DNA of 64,000 nt from Plantactinospora alkalitolerans. GTDB lineage: Bacteria > Actinomycetota > Actinomycetes > Mycobacteriales > Micromonosporaceae. Shown here piece after piece: positions 27,276-35,966 of this stretch (position 1 is the first letter of the stretch; each line of letters starts with the position of its first letter). Under the pieces are notes generated by a model, which worked only from the letters and a program-made list of their open reading frames with translations, was not told the origin of the DNA and made no database searches. The position numbers and the translations under genes were made by a program. The DNA is taken from NCBI RefSeq assembly GCF_015690345.1, contig NZ_JADPUN010000148.1, forward strand, positions 54,435 through 118,434, in the 5' to 3' direction.

Positions 27276-27920
27276 CTACAGCCGGGACACCAGCCCGGAC
27301 TCCCACGCCCAGGCGACGACGCCGACCCGGGTGAGGTTGCCGAGCTTCATGGACAGATGGGCCACGTGCGTCTTGGCGGTACCTGGTGAGATACGCAGTT
27401 CCACGGCGATCTCGTCGTTGCTCAGTCCCCGCGCCACGAGTTGGGCGACTTCCCGCTCGCGCGGGGTCAGCGGCGGACTCGGCTGGCGTACCGTCCGGTC
27501 GGTCCTCAGCCGTTCCAGCAGGCGGACGGTGACTTCGGGGCTGACCAGGGCATTGCCCGCCAGCGCGGCCCGGACGGCCTCGACGAGCAGCCCGGGCGCG
27601 GACGCCTTCAGGAGAAAGCCGCTGGCGCCGTCGCGCAACGCCCGAGCGACGTACTCGTCCTCGTTGAAGGTCGTCACCACGATGACCCTGGTGGGCAGGT
27701 CGGGCGCGTTGGCGACGCGTCGGGTGAGTTCCAGCCCGTCTGTTCCCGGCATTCTGATGTCGGTGAGAAGCACCGCCGGGCGGAGATGGCGGACCAGCTC
27801 CCATGCGCTGTCGCCGTCGCGGGCCTCACCCACGACGGTGAGGTCGGGTTGTGCGGACAGCACCATACGGAAGCCGTGCCGCACCATGTCGTGGTCGTCC
27901 GCGACGACGATGCTGGTCAT
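27276..27920 (-). CDS. NarL/FixJ-type response regulator
   Basis: 214 residues. The receiver domain has acidic pocket DDHD, phospho-Asp in LLTDIRMPG, conserved Thr/Lys positions in VVTTFNED and FLLKASAP. The C-terminal LuxR helix-turn-helix is LTPREREVAQLVARGLSNDE. GGGAGG six bases before ATG 27920. It lies 48 bases downstream of its cognate kinase gene. It likely regulates the linked hydrolase or a promoter nearby. Confidence 0.93.
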   Translation of the reverse strand: MTSIVVADDHDMVRHGFRMVLSAQPDLTVVGEARDGDSAWELVRHLRPAVLLTDIRMPGTDGLELTRRVANAPDLPTRVIVVTTFNEDEYVARALRDGASGFLLKASAPGLLVEAVRAALAGNALVSPEVTVRLLERLRTDRTVRQPSPPLTPREREVAQLVARGLSNDEIAVELRISPGTAKTHVAHLSMKLGNLTRVGVVAWAWESGLVSRL

Positions 27921-27968
27921 GAATCCTCCCACCGGGGACCCGGCGACGGGTCGAGGGGCGGCATCGGC

Positions 27969-29090
27969 TCAGTCTATGGGCAGCATCGCGCGGACCCGCC
28001 ACGAGCCATTGTCGGCGCTGGCGCCCATCGTCCCGTCGAGCGCCTCCACCCGGGCCCGGAGGTGTACCAGGCCCGTTCCCGGGCGGGTGTTCCGCGTTCG
28101 CGTCGCGGCGTCGGCCAGGTTGTTCGACACGACGACCTCGAGCTGTCCGGCCTGCCGGGTCGCCGAGACCCGCACCTGGCAGCCCGGGTGCGCGTGCCGG
28201 ACCACGTTCGTGAGAGCCTCGGATATCACCCGATGTGCCGTGGCCTGTATCGCGGCCGGAACCTCCTCCGGCCGTTCCACCGCCACGGTCAGCTCGACCG
28301 GAAACGGACAGGCGGCAACGAGGTCCGGTACGTCTGCGAGGCCGTACTGCGGGATCGTACCGTCGGTGCCCTGACGCATGAGCCGGATGCTGCGGTCGAG
28401 GCGGCGCAGTGCCCGGGTCGCGGCCAGCTCGATCTGCGCGATGGATGCCACGTCGTCGTGTCGTCCGGTGATCCGCGCCGACTGCGCGGCGACCGCGATG
28501 CCGGCGATGTCGTGCGCCACGTAGTCGTGGAGATCCGTCGCGAGCGCCCGGCTCTGCGCGAGTCGCGCCTGCTCGACGGCGGCGACCCGGGCATGGTCCA
28601 GCCCACGCAGATAGCGACCGAGCAGGATTCCGGACAGCACCGTGGCGGCGCCCAGCAGCCCCAGGAAAATCTGTTCCACGACGGCTGCGTCCGGCAGAAG
28701 TCGGATCCCGACTGCGGCGCCGGGGGTCAGCAGGAGCCATCCGCTGCGCCGGCCGGTCCGGTCGGCGCAGCGAGCCAGCGTGACGCCGAGGGCTGTCAGC
28801 CCGCCGACATCGACCGTGGTCCACAGCAGCAGCTTGTCCGAGTCGGCGCCGGCATCGACGAAGCCGTAATCGAGAGATTGCCAGGCCCAGAGACTTCCGC
28901 TCATCGAGGCGGCGGCCGCCGCCAGGCCCAGCGGTGCGCGGGCGAGTCGGAGGAACGAGGATGCCAGTGCCGCGGCGACCACCACGATCCAGGCGGACAA
29001 CCGCAGCACGCCGGGCTGGCCGTACCAGGGTGCCAGGGCCGTGACCAGGCCAGCGGCCACCCACGGGAGCCGGGTCATGCCGGTGAGCAT
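27969..29090 (-). CDS. Sensor histidine kinase (HisKA_3 type)
   Basis: 373 residues. The N-terminal half has four to six hydrophobic spans (about 8-165) with little extracytoplasmic sequence, so it probably senses within the membrane. The phospho-acceptor is in LATDLHDYVAHDIAGIAV, and the ATPase N box is VISEALTNVVRHAH with a glycine box GTGLVHLRARVEAL. ATG 29090 or ATG 29078 (MTRLP) could be the start. Only one base separates it from the upstream hydrolase stop, implying a three-gene operon hydrolase-kinase-regulator. Confidence 0.92.
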   Translation of the reverse strand: MLTGMTRLPWVAAGLVTALAPWYGQPGVLRLSAWIVVVAAALASSFLRLARAPLGLAAAAASMSGSLWAWQSLDYGFVDAGADSDKLLLWTTVDVGGLTALGVTLARCADRTGRRSGWLLLTPGAAVGIRLLPDAAVVEQIFLGLLGAATVLSGILLGRYLRGLDHARVAAVEQARLAQSRALATDLHDYVAHDIAGIAVAAQSARITGRHDDVASIAQIELAATRALRRLDRSIRLMRQGTDGTIPQYGLADVPDLVAACPFPVELTVAVERPEEVPAAIQATAHRVISEALTNVVRHAHPGCQVRVSATRQAGQLEVVVSNNLADAATRTRNTRPGTGLVHLRARVEALDGTMGASADNGSWRVRAMLPID

Positions 29091-29091
29091 T

Positions 29092-30234
29092 TCACGGTAC
29101 GACCAGGTCGAGGGTCACGCCCGGTTCCATGGCGAACGTGCCGGCCGGCGCACCGCGAAGTTGGATGTCGAAGAAGCGGACAAGAGCCTGTCTCGCCGTA
29201 CGTTGCGCCAACGGCTGCGCGTCGCCGATGTCCCGCCGTACGACCGGATTCGTCTGCGGGTAGCGCTGGGCTATCTGCGCCAGCACCGCACCGTCGTCGG
29301 TGAACGAACGCGCCGTCGCGCCGGGTACGGTCACGCTCGCCAGCCAGCCTCGTGGCCGATCACGTCGCTGCCCATCCTGCTGGCCGTCGACGACGAGCAG
29401 CGGCGGTACGCCCGGTGCGCGACCGGTCATGGCCGGAGTGGCGGCCACCGCCGCGAGGGCGGACACGTCGGGCAGATCGGCGAGGCGGGTCAGGTGTTCG
29501 CTGTCCGACCCCACCCAGCCGAACAGGCCGAGGCGCCGCTGGTCCATCACGTCGCTCAACTCCCGGTCGAGGGTGGGAAGACCCGCCACCACGTACCCGA
29601 TGTCGGCGATCCTGGTCGAGTCGGCCTCGGCGCGGCCCACCACCACGGTGGCCTGGGGAGATCGGATCACCCGCCGGGTGGGATAGATCTCGACCACCGG
29701 CGAGTCGTACGGATGATCGAGCGTGACGACGACGTAACCGCGGCTCGCCAGCTCCTCCGCGAGACCCGTGTACGCCGTGCGCATCACACCAGGTGGCGCC
29801 GAGCAGATCAGGACGGGGAACGATCCGTCCGCCGGCGGCGCCCACTCGTGTGAAGCGGTACGGAACATCCAGTTCACCTCGTCGGGCCGTAAACCGAGGC
29901 GCCGCTCTTCGGTAGGCGCCCACGCCAGGCTGCCGAGTTCCGTCATGGCGGACGCCACGGCGTAGTGCGCCAACGGCGCGGACCCGGCGTCCGCCGGATA
30001 ACGCACGTCGAGCATCAGCGTCCGCTCGGTGTCCGGCCGCCATGGGTCGCGACGGTCGCGGTCCACGAGCAGCGTTCGTCGCACACCCACGTCGTACGGG
30101 CCGCTCGGGGCCGGCAGGGCGGGACTGAACGTGTCCTTCCAGCCACCGGTGTCGCCGCGGTGCGGCAGCACGAGCATGGCGACCCCTGCCGTGAGGAGCG
30201 CCAGGAACGCCGATGTCAGCTGTCGCCTTCGCAT
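29092..30234 (-). CDS. Membrane-anchored alpha/beta-hydrolase-like protein, nucleophile elbow altered
   Basis: About 380 residues with an N-terminal signal anchor (LTSAFLALLTAGVAML). The fold resembles PAF-acetylhydrolase/lipase-like alpha/beta hydrolases: DVRYPADAGSAP early strand, FPVLICSAPPG (oxyanion strand), ASRGYVVVTLDHPYDS. The strand leading to the nucleophile is RRLGLFGWVGSDS where active members have GLFGHSxGG, so the catalytic Ser position is Val and the His is Trp. Likely not an active esterase; it may be a ligand sensor for the overlapping kinase. Start at 30234, or 30258 in a duplicated copy. Confidence 0.75.
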   Translation of the reverse strand: MRRRQLTSAFLALLTAGVAMLVLPHRGDTGGWKDTFSPALPAPSGPYDVGVRRTLLVDRDRRDPWRPDTERTLMLDVRYPADAGSAPLAHYAVASAMTELGSLAWAPTEERRLGLRPDEVNWMFRTASHEWAPPADGSFPVLICSAPPGVMRTAYTGLAEELASRGYVVVTLDHPYDSPVVEIYPTRRVIRSPQATVVVGRAEADSTRIADIGYVVAGLPTLDRELSDVMDQRRLGLFGWVGSDSEHLTRLADLPDVSALAAVAATPAMTGRAPGVPPLLVVDGQQDGQRRDRPRGWLASVTVPGATARSFTDDGAVLAQIAQRYPQTNPVVRRDIGDAQPLAQRTARQALVRFFDIQLRGAPAGTFAMEPGVTLDLVVP

Positions 30235-30279
30235 GCGTTCGTGCTGCCGGGAAACCATGCCTTCATGCTGCCGGGAGAC
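30232..30279. repeat. 24-bp imperfect tandem duplication over the hydrolase start
   Basis: Units 30232-30255 and 30256-30279 match at about 20 of 24 bases (CATGC-TTC-TGCTGCCGGGA-AC). Each contains an in-frame minus-strand ATG, so the duplication created a second possible start codon. Confidence 0.75.
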
Positions 30280-30386
30280 TCAGGGCCCCGGCATCACCGT
30301 GGGGGCGCAGACGCGGCACCCGAGCGCCTTCCAGATCGTCCACCAGGCAGACGCCGGGGGTGCCCGCCATACTCGACACTGCCGAC

Positions 30387-31493
30387 ATGACAGCCTCGAC
30401 AGAATCGGAAACGCGGCCCGGCCGCTCTTCCTGGCGGCGGTGGGCGGCAGCTGCGGCGAGCGGATGGTCCTGGTTCCTCGTTGCGATGGGCGTGTTCTGG
30501 TGGGCCGGTGGGGCCGGATACCCGTTCGGGCGCAACGACGTGACCGGGCCGGACTACTCCGCACTGCTGACCGGCATGGAGCGCGGTACGGGTGGTCCCG
30601 TCGTCGTCGGCTTCGGCGCGGCGGCACTCGTCGTGGCCGTGCGGCTCGACACCCGCGACCAGCGGCCACGGCGACGGGGACTGGTGATCAGCGGCGGCGT
30701 GGGTGTCGTCCTGACCCTGGTCTGCGTCGTACTCGACGGTCGGATGATCATGTTGCTGCCGCCGCTCGGCCTGGTCCCGATCAACTGGCTCCGGGCGGAC
30801 TGGCCGACGTTGTTCCAGGCCGTCGTGGCGCTCGGTGCGACGCTGTTCATCCTGGCGGGCGTGGCCTACGCGGCGCGTACCCGCGATCGAGGTTCGGAAG
30901 CCGCGCGGCGGCGGGAGCGCGTATCGTCCGGGTGGATCCGGGTCGGTCGAGTGGCGACGTTCGTCGCGATGCTGTGCCCGCTGCCGTACGCGGTGATCCG
31001 CCTGGCCTGGTCCCGGGGCTGGGCGCTCGGGGCGCCGGAGCCGTTCGTCGCCTCGCTCCTGCGCAACCAGCCCGAGAACGTGTACATCGAGCCGATCCTG
31101 GCATCGTTCGCACTCGGCGGTGTCGTACTGACGTCTGGACTGTTGCGCCCGTGGGGCAGGGTCTTCCCGCGCTGGATCCCGGTGCTTCGCGGCCTGACCG
31201 TGCCGATGTGGTTTCCCCTCCTGCTCGGCGGCTGCGCCGTGGTGGGCATCTTCGGGTTCGGCCGTGGACAGTTGCTGGGCCAACTGGGCGTGCACCTGCC
31301 GGGTCAGCTGGACACCTTCCAACTGTGGGGCCAATCGATATCCGACCCGGCGTACTGGGGTGCCGGCGGCCTCGGATGGTTCTTCTTTCCGCTCTGGTCG
31401 ATCTCGTTGGCGGTCGCACTCACCGGCTACTACTTCGGTCGCGTCGCGCCAGCGGCGGCGGAAGACCGGGCGGCTCGGCGCCGCCGGTGGTAG
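30387..31493 (+). CDS. Multi-spanning membrane protein of unknown function
   Basis: 368 residues, about eight hydrophobic spans beginning at residue 25 (AAAASGWSWFLVAMGVFWWA). A cytosolic loop carries GRVFPRWIPVLRGLTVP between later spans. The motif PRWIPxLRGxxVP recurs in the converging neighbour. ATG 30387 (MTASTESETRPGR) starts at the usual polar tail; no strong Shine-Dalgarno. Its last 64 bases overlap the 3' end of the opposite gene. Not recognised as a transporter. Confidence 0.78.
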   Translation: MTASTESETRPGRSSWRRWAAAAASGWSWFLVAMGVFWWAGGAGYPFGRNDVTGPDYSALLTGMERGTGGPVVVGFGAAALVVAVRLDTRDQRPRRRGLVISGGVGVVLTLVCVVLDGRMIMLLPPLGLVPINWLRADWPTLFQAVVALGATLFILAGVAYAARTRDRGSEAARRRERVSSGWIRVGRVATFVAMLCPLPYAVIRLAWSRGWALGAPEPFVASLLRNQPENVYIEPILASFALGGVVLTSGLLRPWGRVFPRWIPVLRGLTVPMWFPLLLGGCAVVGIFGFGRGQLLGQLGVHLPGQLDTFQLWGQSISDPAYWGAGGLGWFFFPLWSISLAVALTGYYFGRVAPAAAEDRAARRRRW

Positions 31494-32026
31494 TGAACGG
31501 TCAAGATGGCGAGCAGTGGTCCCCAGGCGGCCAGCGGCAGGTAGGCGACCCAGAACGCGACGCTCTGCCAGCCCTCGGTGAACGACGTGAGCGGACTGCC
31601 ATTGACCATCCGGCCAGAGGCGATCATGGCCAGTGCGTACGGGAAAATCAGCAGGGCGGTCGCACCGAGGCCGGCGGGGATGACGGCGGCGAGGGGCGGT
31701 ACCCGGCGGCCGCGCAGGCCAGGGATCCACCTGGGCCACACCTCGCCCCACTCGCACACCAGCCCGAGAGCGAGGAACGCCAGCACCTCGCTGATCAGGC
31801 TGAGCGCAAGGATGTACCACATCCCTTCGAACAGGACCGGACCGTGGCCGGGCAGCGGAGCGTCGAAACGCTTGACGAGCGGAGCGTCGAGGACGAAGGC
31901 GGTGATCCGCCAGATGGCGGAGGGCAGCGTGGTCAGGGCGGCGGCGTATGCGGCGACCATGGCCCAACGGGGCACGCCCACCGCCGTCCGGCCGTGCAGC
32001 TTCCTCAGGACGGTGGCAGCGGTCAT
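31430..32026 (-). CDS. Membrane protein related to the converging neighbour
   Basis: 198 residues with four to five spans (WAMVAAYAAALTTLPSAIWR, WYILALSLISEVLAFLALGL, AVIPAGLGATALLIFPYALA, VAFWVAYLPLAAWGPLLAIL). It contains VWPRWIPGLRGRRVPP, the same signature as the 368-residue protein. GGAG nine bases before ATG 32026 supports the start. Located 172 bases downstream of a TetR gene on the same strand. Function unknown. Confidence 0.78.
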   Translation of the reverse strand: MTAATVLRKLHGRTAVGVPRWAMVAAYAAALTTLPSAIWRITAFVLDAPLVKRFDAPLPGHGPVLFEGMWYILALSLISEVLAFLALGLVCEWGEVWPRWIPGLRGRRVPPLAAVIPAGLGATALLIFPYALAMIASGRMVNGSPLTSFTEGWQSVAFWVAYLPLAAWGPLLAILTVHYHRRRRAARSSAAAGATRPK

Positions 32027-32198
32027 CGGCAGATCTCCTCGTCGAGACACCGACCAGCGGGGAGGGTGCTGTTACGCCAGCGGGCCGGTGGAAACAGGGG
32101 TTGCTGACTCAATGTCGCAGCCACGTGGAGTCCACGCCTCCCCCTCGGGAGGGGACGGGGTAACCCGCGCGAGGGTAGAGGGGGGTCGGGACCTTGGG

Positions 32199-32924
32199 TC
32201 ACGTGTGGGGATGGTTGGTGATGCCGTCCAGGATGGTGGTCAGGTTGTGGTGGAAGGTTTCCTCGGCGTTGAGGTGGGCGCCGTCGATGACGAGCCGGGC
32301 GACGGTGGGATAGCGGCCTGTCTCGAGCATGCGGGTGAGGTAGGGGCCGAGGCTGGCCTGCCAGGCGGTTACGTCGGTGCCGGTGGAACGGGCGGTACGT
32401 CGCTCGGTGACCTCTCTGCGGAGCGCTCCGACGATGAAGGCGTTGAGGGCGCCCAGGGCCCGCTGGAGATCGTCGATGCCGCGCACGTCAGGAGCCTGGC
32501 TGAGCGCCGCCGCGGTCGATTCGCCCACGGCGAGCGCGTGGGGTCCCAGGTGTGGCCTTCCGCCGAGCAGGTCGGAGAACCACTCGTGCTCAAGGGCGGC
32601 CTCACGGGTCCGGTGAACGATGGCCAGGACCGTTGCGCGCCACCCGGAGTGCTGGCCGGCCTCGGCGATCTGGGAATAGACGGCGTCGACCATCAGATCT
32701 AGCAGTTCAGACCTGTTGATCACGTAGTCGTAGAGCCGCATCGGACCGACGCCGAGCTCTTTGGCGATCTTGCGAACCGAGAGTCCGTCGAGACCGTGCG
32801 CGTCCGCCAGCCGGATCGCCGTGGCGGCGATCTTCGCGCGGCTCAACGGCACCGGCGCCGCTCGCGGCGCCGGCTCGGGCCGTTCCCAAACGGGCAGAAC
32901 TTCGCTACCGTACGGCGTATCCAT
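32199..32924 (-). CDS. TetR/AcrR family transcriptional repressor
   Basis: 241 residues. The helix-turn-helix (about 29-75) is LSRAKIAATAIRLADAHGLD then LSVRKIAKELGVGPMRLYDY. The C-terminal domain belongs to the TetR_C_1 (tetracycline-repressor-like) type with AIVHRTREAALEHEWFSDLL and ALGALNAFIVGAL. ATG 32924 lies inside an inverted repeat shared with the divergent FAD-monooxygenase gene, the classic TetR/efflux-or-inactivator layout, so it should autorepress and control that gene. Confidence 0.9.
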   Translation of the reverse strand: MDTPYGSEVLPVWERPEPAPRAAPVPLSRAKIAATAIRLADAHGLDGLSVRKIAKELGVGPMRLYDYVINRSELLDLMVDAVYSQIAEAGQHSGWRATVLAIVHRTREAALEHEWFSDLLGGRPHLGPHALAVGESTAAALSQAPDVRGIDDLQRALGALNAFIVGALRREVTERRTARSTGTDVTAWQASLGPYLTRMLETGRYPTVARLVIDGAHLNAEETFHHNLTTILDGITNHPHT

Positions 32925-32942
32925 GAGGTACAGCGTACGGTA
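32906..32942. promoter_or_regulatory. Candidate TetR operator between tetR-like and monooxygenase genes
   Basis: TACCGTACGG (32906-32915) and GCGTACGGTA (32933-32942) are inverted arms matching at 9 of 10 bases with 17 bases between them. One arm lies in the first codons of the regulator, the other just before the monooxygenase ribosome site AAAGGAG. Confidence 0.65.
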
Positions 32943-32954
32943 AAGGAGATGGGG

Positions 32955-34078
<1,124 letters not shown>

Positions 34079-34132
34079 ACACGCGCTGCTCTCTCCGCCC
34101 TGATGGTCGGGCGCCGTGTCGGCAGGAGACGG

Positions 34133-34594
34133 CTACACCTGGACGACCGCGAGACCCTTGACGAAGCGTGCCTTGGACGCACATCGGTCCTCGTACCCGA
34201 GTCGTTGGTAGAACTCGTGCGTTCTCGTTCGGTATCGGCTGCTGGTGACCTCCATCTGGATGCAGCCTGCGGCACGCGCCCGCTCTTCGGCGGCCGTGAC
34301 CAGCGACTGACCGACGCCCCGACCCCGGTACCGGTCGTCGACGACCAGCGCGAGCAGGCGTCCGAGCTTCCCGGTCACCTCAAGCATCGGCAGGATGTGC
34401 AGTGCCGCGACGCCGATCAGATCGCCGTCGTCGTGGGCGCCGACGAGCCAGCTCGAGGGATCGTCCAGCCAGTAGTCGAGGCGTTCGTGCACGGCCGTCT
34501 CGGTGGTCGGATACCCGAGCTGCCCCAGCAGGTCGGAAAGTCGTGGCACGTCCTGCCGCTGGATCGGTCGCAGTCGTACGGCCATGCCGGGCAT
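34133..34594 (-). CDS. GNAT family N-acetyltransferase
   Basis: 153 residues. The acetyl-CoA binding motif is LALVVDDRYRGRGVGQSLVT (V-x5-RGxGxG), with preceding strand VAALHILPMLEVT and a closing HEFYQRLGYEDRC. Substrate not predictable; single-domain members often acetylate amines of small molecules or proteins. Start at 34594, or at 34585 (MAVRLRP), which begins at the first strand. Convergent with the monooxygenase gene, divergent from the PadR operon. Confidence 0.9.
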   Translation of the reverse strand: MPGMAVRLRPIQRQDVPRLSDLLGQLGYPTTETAVHERLDYWLDDPSSWLVGAHDDGDLIGVAALHILPMLEVTGKLGRLLALVVDDRYRGRGVGQSLVTAAEERARAAGCIQMEVTSSRYRTRTHEFYQRLGYEDRCASKARFVKGLAVVQV

Positions 34595-34681
34595 TCTGCC
34601 ATTTCCTCGTGTCCCGCCCGACCTGGCAACCGACTGAAGCCAACGTGCGGCTGCGTCGCGAAGATCGATCGGAGGCGCGGC

Positions 34682-34716
34682 TTGACCTATATCCGTCGCG
34701 GATATAGTTTGGGTTC
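34682..34716 (+). promoter_or_regulatory. Promoter with embedded perfect palindrome; leaderless PadR transcript
   Basis: TATATCCG (34688-34695) and CGGATATA (34699-34706) form a perfect 8-bp palindrome with TCG centre. A -35-like TTGACC (34682-34687) and -10-like TATAGT (34703-34708) lie across it. Transcription should start at or within a few bases of the ATG at 34717, and no Shine-Dalgarno exists, so the mRNA is probably leaderless. The palindrome is the likely autoregulatory PadR site. Confidence 0.7.
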
Positions 34717-35073
34717 ATGGCAAGCACCAAATCAGGTGGGCCCCTCACCCCGGCGGTGCTCCACATCCTGCTCGCGCTCTCGACGCAGGAACGTCACGGC
34801 TACGGGATCATGAAACAGGTCGAGTCCGACTCCCGGGGCAAAGTCAGGATGGGGCCAGGAACGCTCTACGGCTCGATCCGCCGAATGAGCGAAGCGGGCC
34901 TGATCCGCGAGAGCGACAAGAAGATCGATCCGAACCTCGACGACGAACGCCGCGTCTACTACGGCATCACCGCGCTCGGTCAACAGACCCTCGCGGCGGA
35001 GTTGCAGCGTTACCGCCAGGTCGTCGCGGTCGCCCACGAGCGGTCCCTTCTACCCAAGGTAGTGGGTATCTGA
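34717..35073 (+). CDS. PadR family transcriptional regulator (short form)
   Basis: 118-residue winged-helix protein. PadR core LTPAVLHILLALSTQERHGY then MGPGTLYGSIRRMSEAGLIR, with a short C-terminal helix AAELQRYRQVVAVAHERSLL. The start overlaps its own promoter region (see 34682-34716). The next gene begins two bases after its stop, and this PadR plus small membrane protein pair is common in actinomycetes, where the membrane protein is presumably the regulated product. Confidence 0.92.
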   Translation: MASTKSGGPLTPAVLHILLALSTQERHGYGIMKQVESDSRGKVRMGPGTLYGSIRRMSEAGLIRESDKKIDPNLDDERRVYYGITALGQQTLAAELQRYRQVVAVAHERSLLPKVVGI

Positions 35074-35075
35074 CA

Positions 35076-35552
35076 ATGGACGGACAGGCACGATACCGGC
35101 GCTGGTACCGGAGGCTGCTCGGTCTCTATCCGAGGCCGTACCGCGAACGCTTCGCCGACAGCATGGAGCAGACGTTCACCGACATCTGCCGTGAACGGGC
35201 CGAAACCGAGGGCCGTGGGCATGGCGGCTTCATTCTCTGGATCTTCATCGAAACGTTCGCGGGCATCGTCCGGGAACGCGCGACAGACCTTGCGAGGTTG
35301 ACTATGGCCAGGAACGCAACCAACGTCTTCAGGATCGTCAAGTACCTCGCGCTCGCCGCCGGCGGCCTGATGGTGGCGGGGATCGCCACGGTCATGGTGC
35401 TGGCCCGCGGAACCGGCGAAGACATCACGGGTGTCGTGGCGCCGGCGTTGCTGTTCACACTTCTCTCGGTCGTGGCCGCCATCGTCGCGGCCGTCCTTCA
35501 GGGCGCGAGCCATCGCCGCGGGCGCAAGGCGGGCGACGATCTGGCCGGCTGA
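35076..35552 (+). CDS. Small membrane protein co-transcribed with PadR
   Basis: 158 residues. A basic cytoplasmic N-terminal half (RYRRWYRRLLGLYPRPYRER, FADSMEQTFTDICRE) resembles the permease-prefix domain seen beside PadR regulators. It is followed by two spans, about 87-108 (IVKYLALAAGGLMVAGIATV) and 120-140. Lies two bases after the PadR stop. Function unknown; other members of this group affect drug response or membrane stress. Confidence 0.8.
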   Translation: MDGQARYRRWYRRLLGLYPRPYRERFADSMEQTFTDICRERAETEGRGHGGFILWIFIETFAGIVRERATDLARLTMARNATNVFRIVKYLALAAGGLMVAGIATVMVLARGTGEDITGVVAPALLFTLLSVVAAIVAAVLQGASHRRGRKAGDDLAG

Positions 35553-35585
35553 CGCCGCACCGGTTCTTTGGCCGGGACGCCGGCT

Positions 35586-35966
35586 TCAGACATGCAGGGT
35601 CGGCCGGTAGACGAGCTCCGCCTTGAGTCGGGCCACGACATCGACGGCGTCACCTGTCACGACGGTCGCGTCCGGCCAGTCGAGGGGTCCTTCCAGCGTG
35701 CTCGACAGCACCGTCGCCGGAAGGTTCCTCATCCGGGTGACCCAGGCGTCACGGACCTCCGACTCCTCGGTGCTCGCGGCCAGCATCCCCGCGAACAACC
35801 GGTACGTGTCTGCCCCGAAGACCATGCGCTGCTCCTCGCCGTACCGGCCGAGGCGGTGCTCGAGCAGCTCGGGGCCCTGCTTACCCCAGTAACCACCCCA
35901 GTTCCCGCTGGTGGTGCCGAACCCGTCCAGGCTGGAGAAGACGTCGAAGGTGTAGGTGGCGGTCAA
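35586..35966 (-). pseudogene. Dihydrofolate-reductase/RibD-like protein, truncated at C-terminus
   Basis: Begins as a normal DHFR-family (RibD C-terminal domain) protein: TYTFDVFSSLDGFGTTSGNW, RMVFGADTYRLFAGML, VVTGDAVDVVARLKAE. Homologues run to about 190-200 residues, with a further GS-x-x-L and beta-strand half, but here the frame ends at 126 residues with a foreign tail ELVYRPTLHV. A TTG start at 35966 is set by AAGGAG six bases upstream and overlaps the sigma stop as TTGA. Fourth gene of the YCII-ECF operon. Likely non-functional, possibly through a deletion near 35610. Confidence 0.7.
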
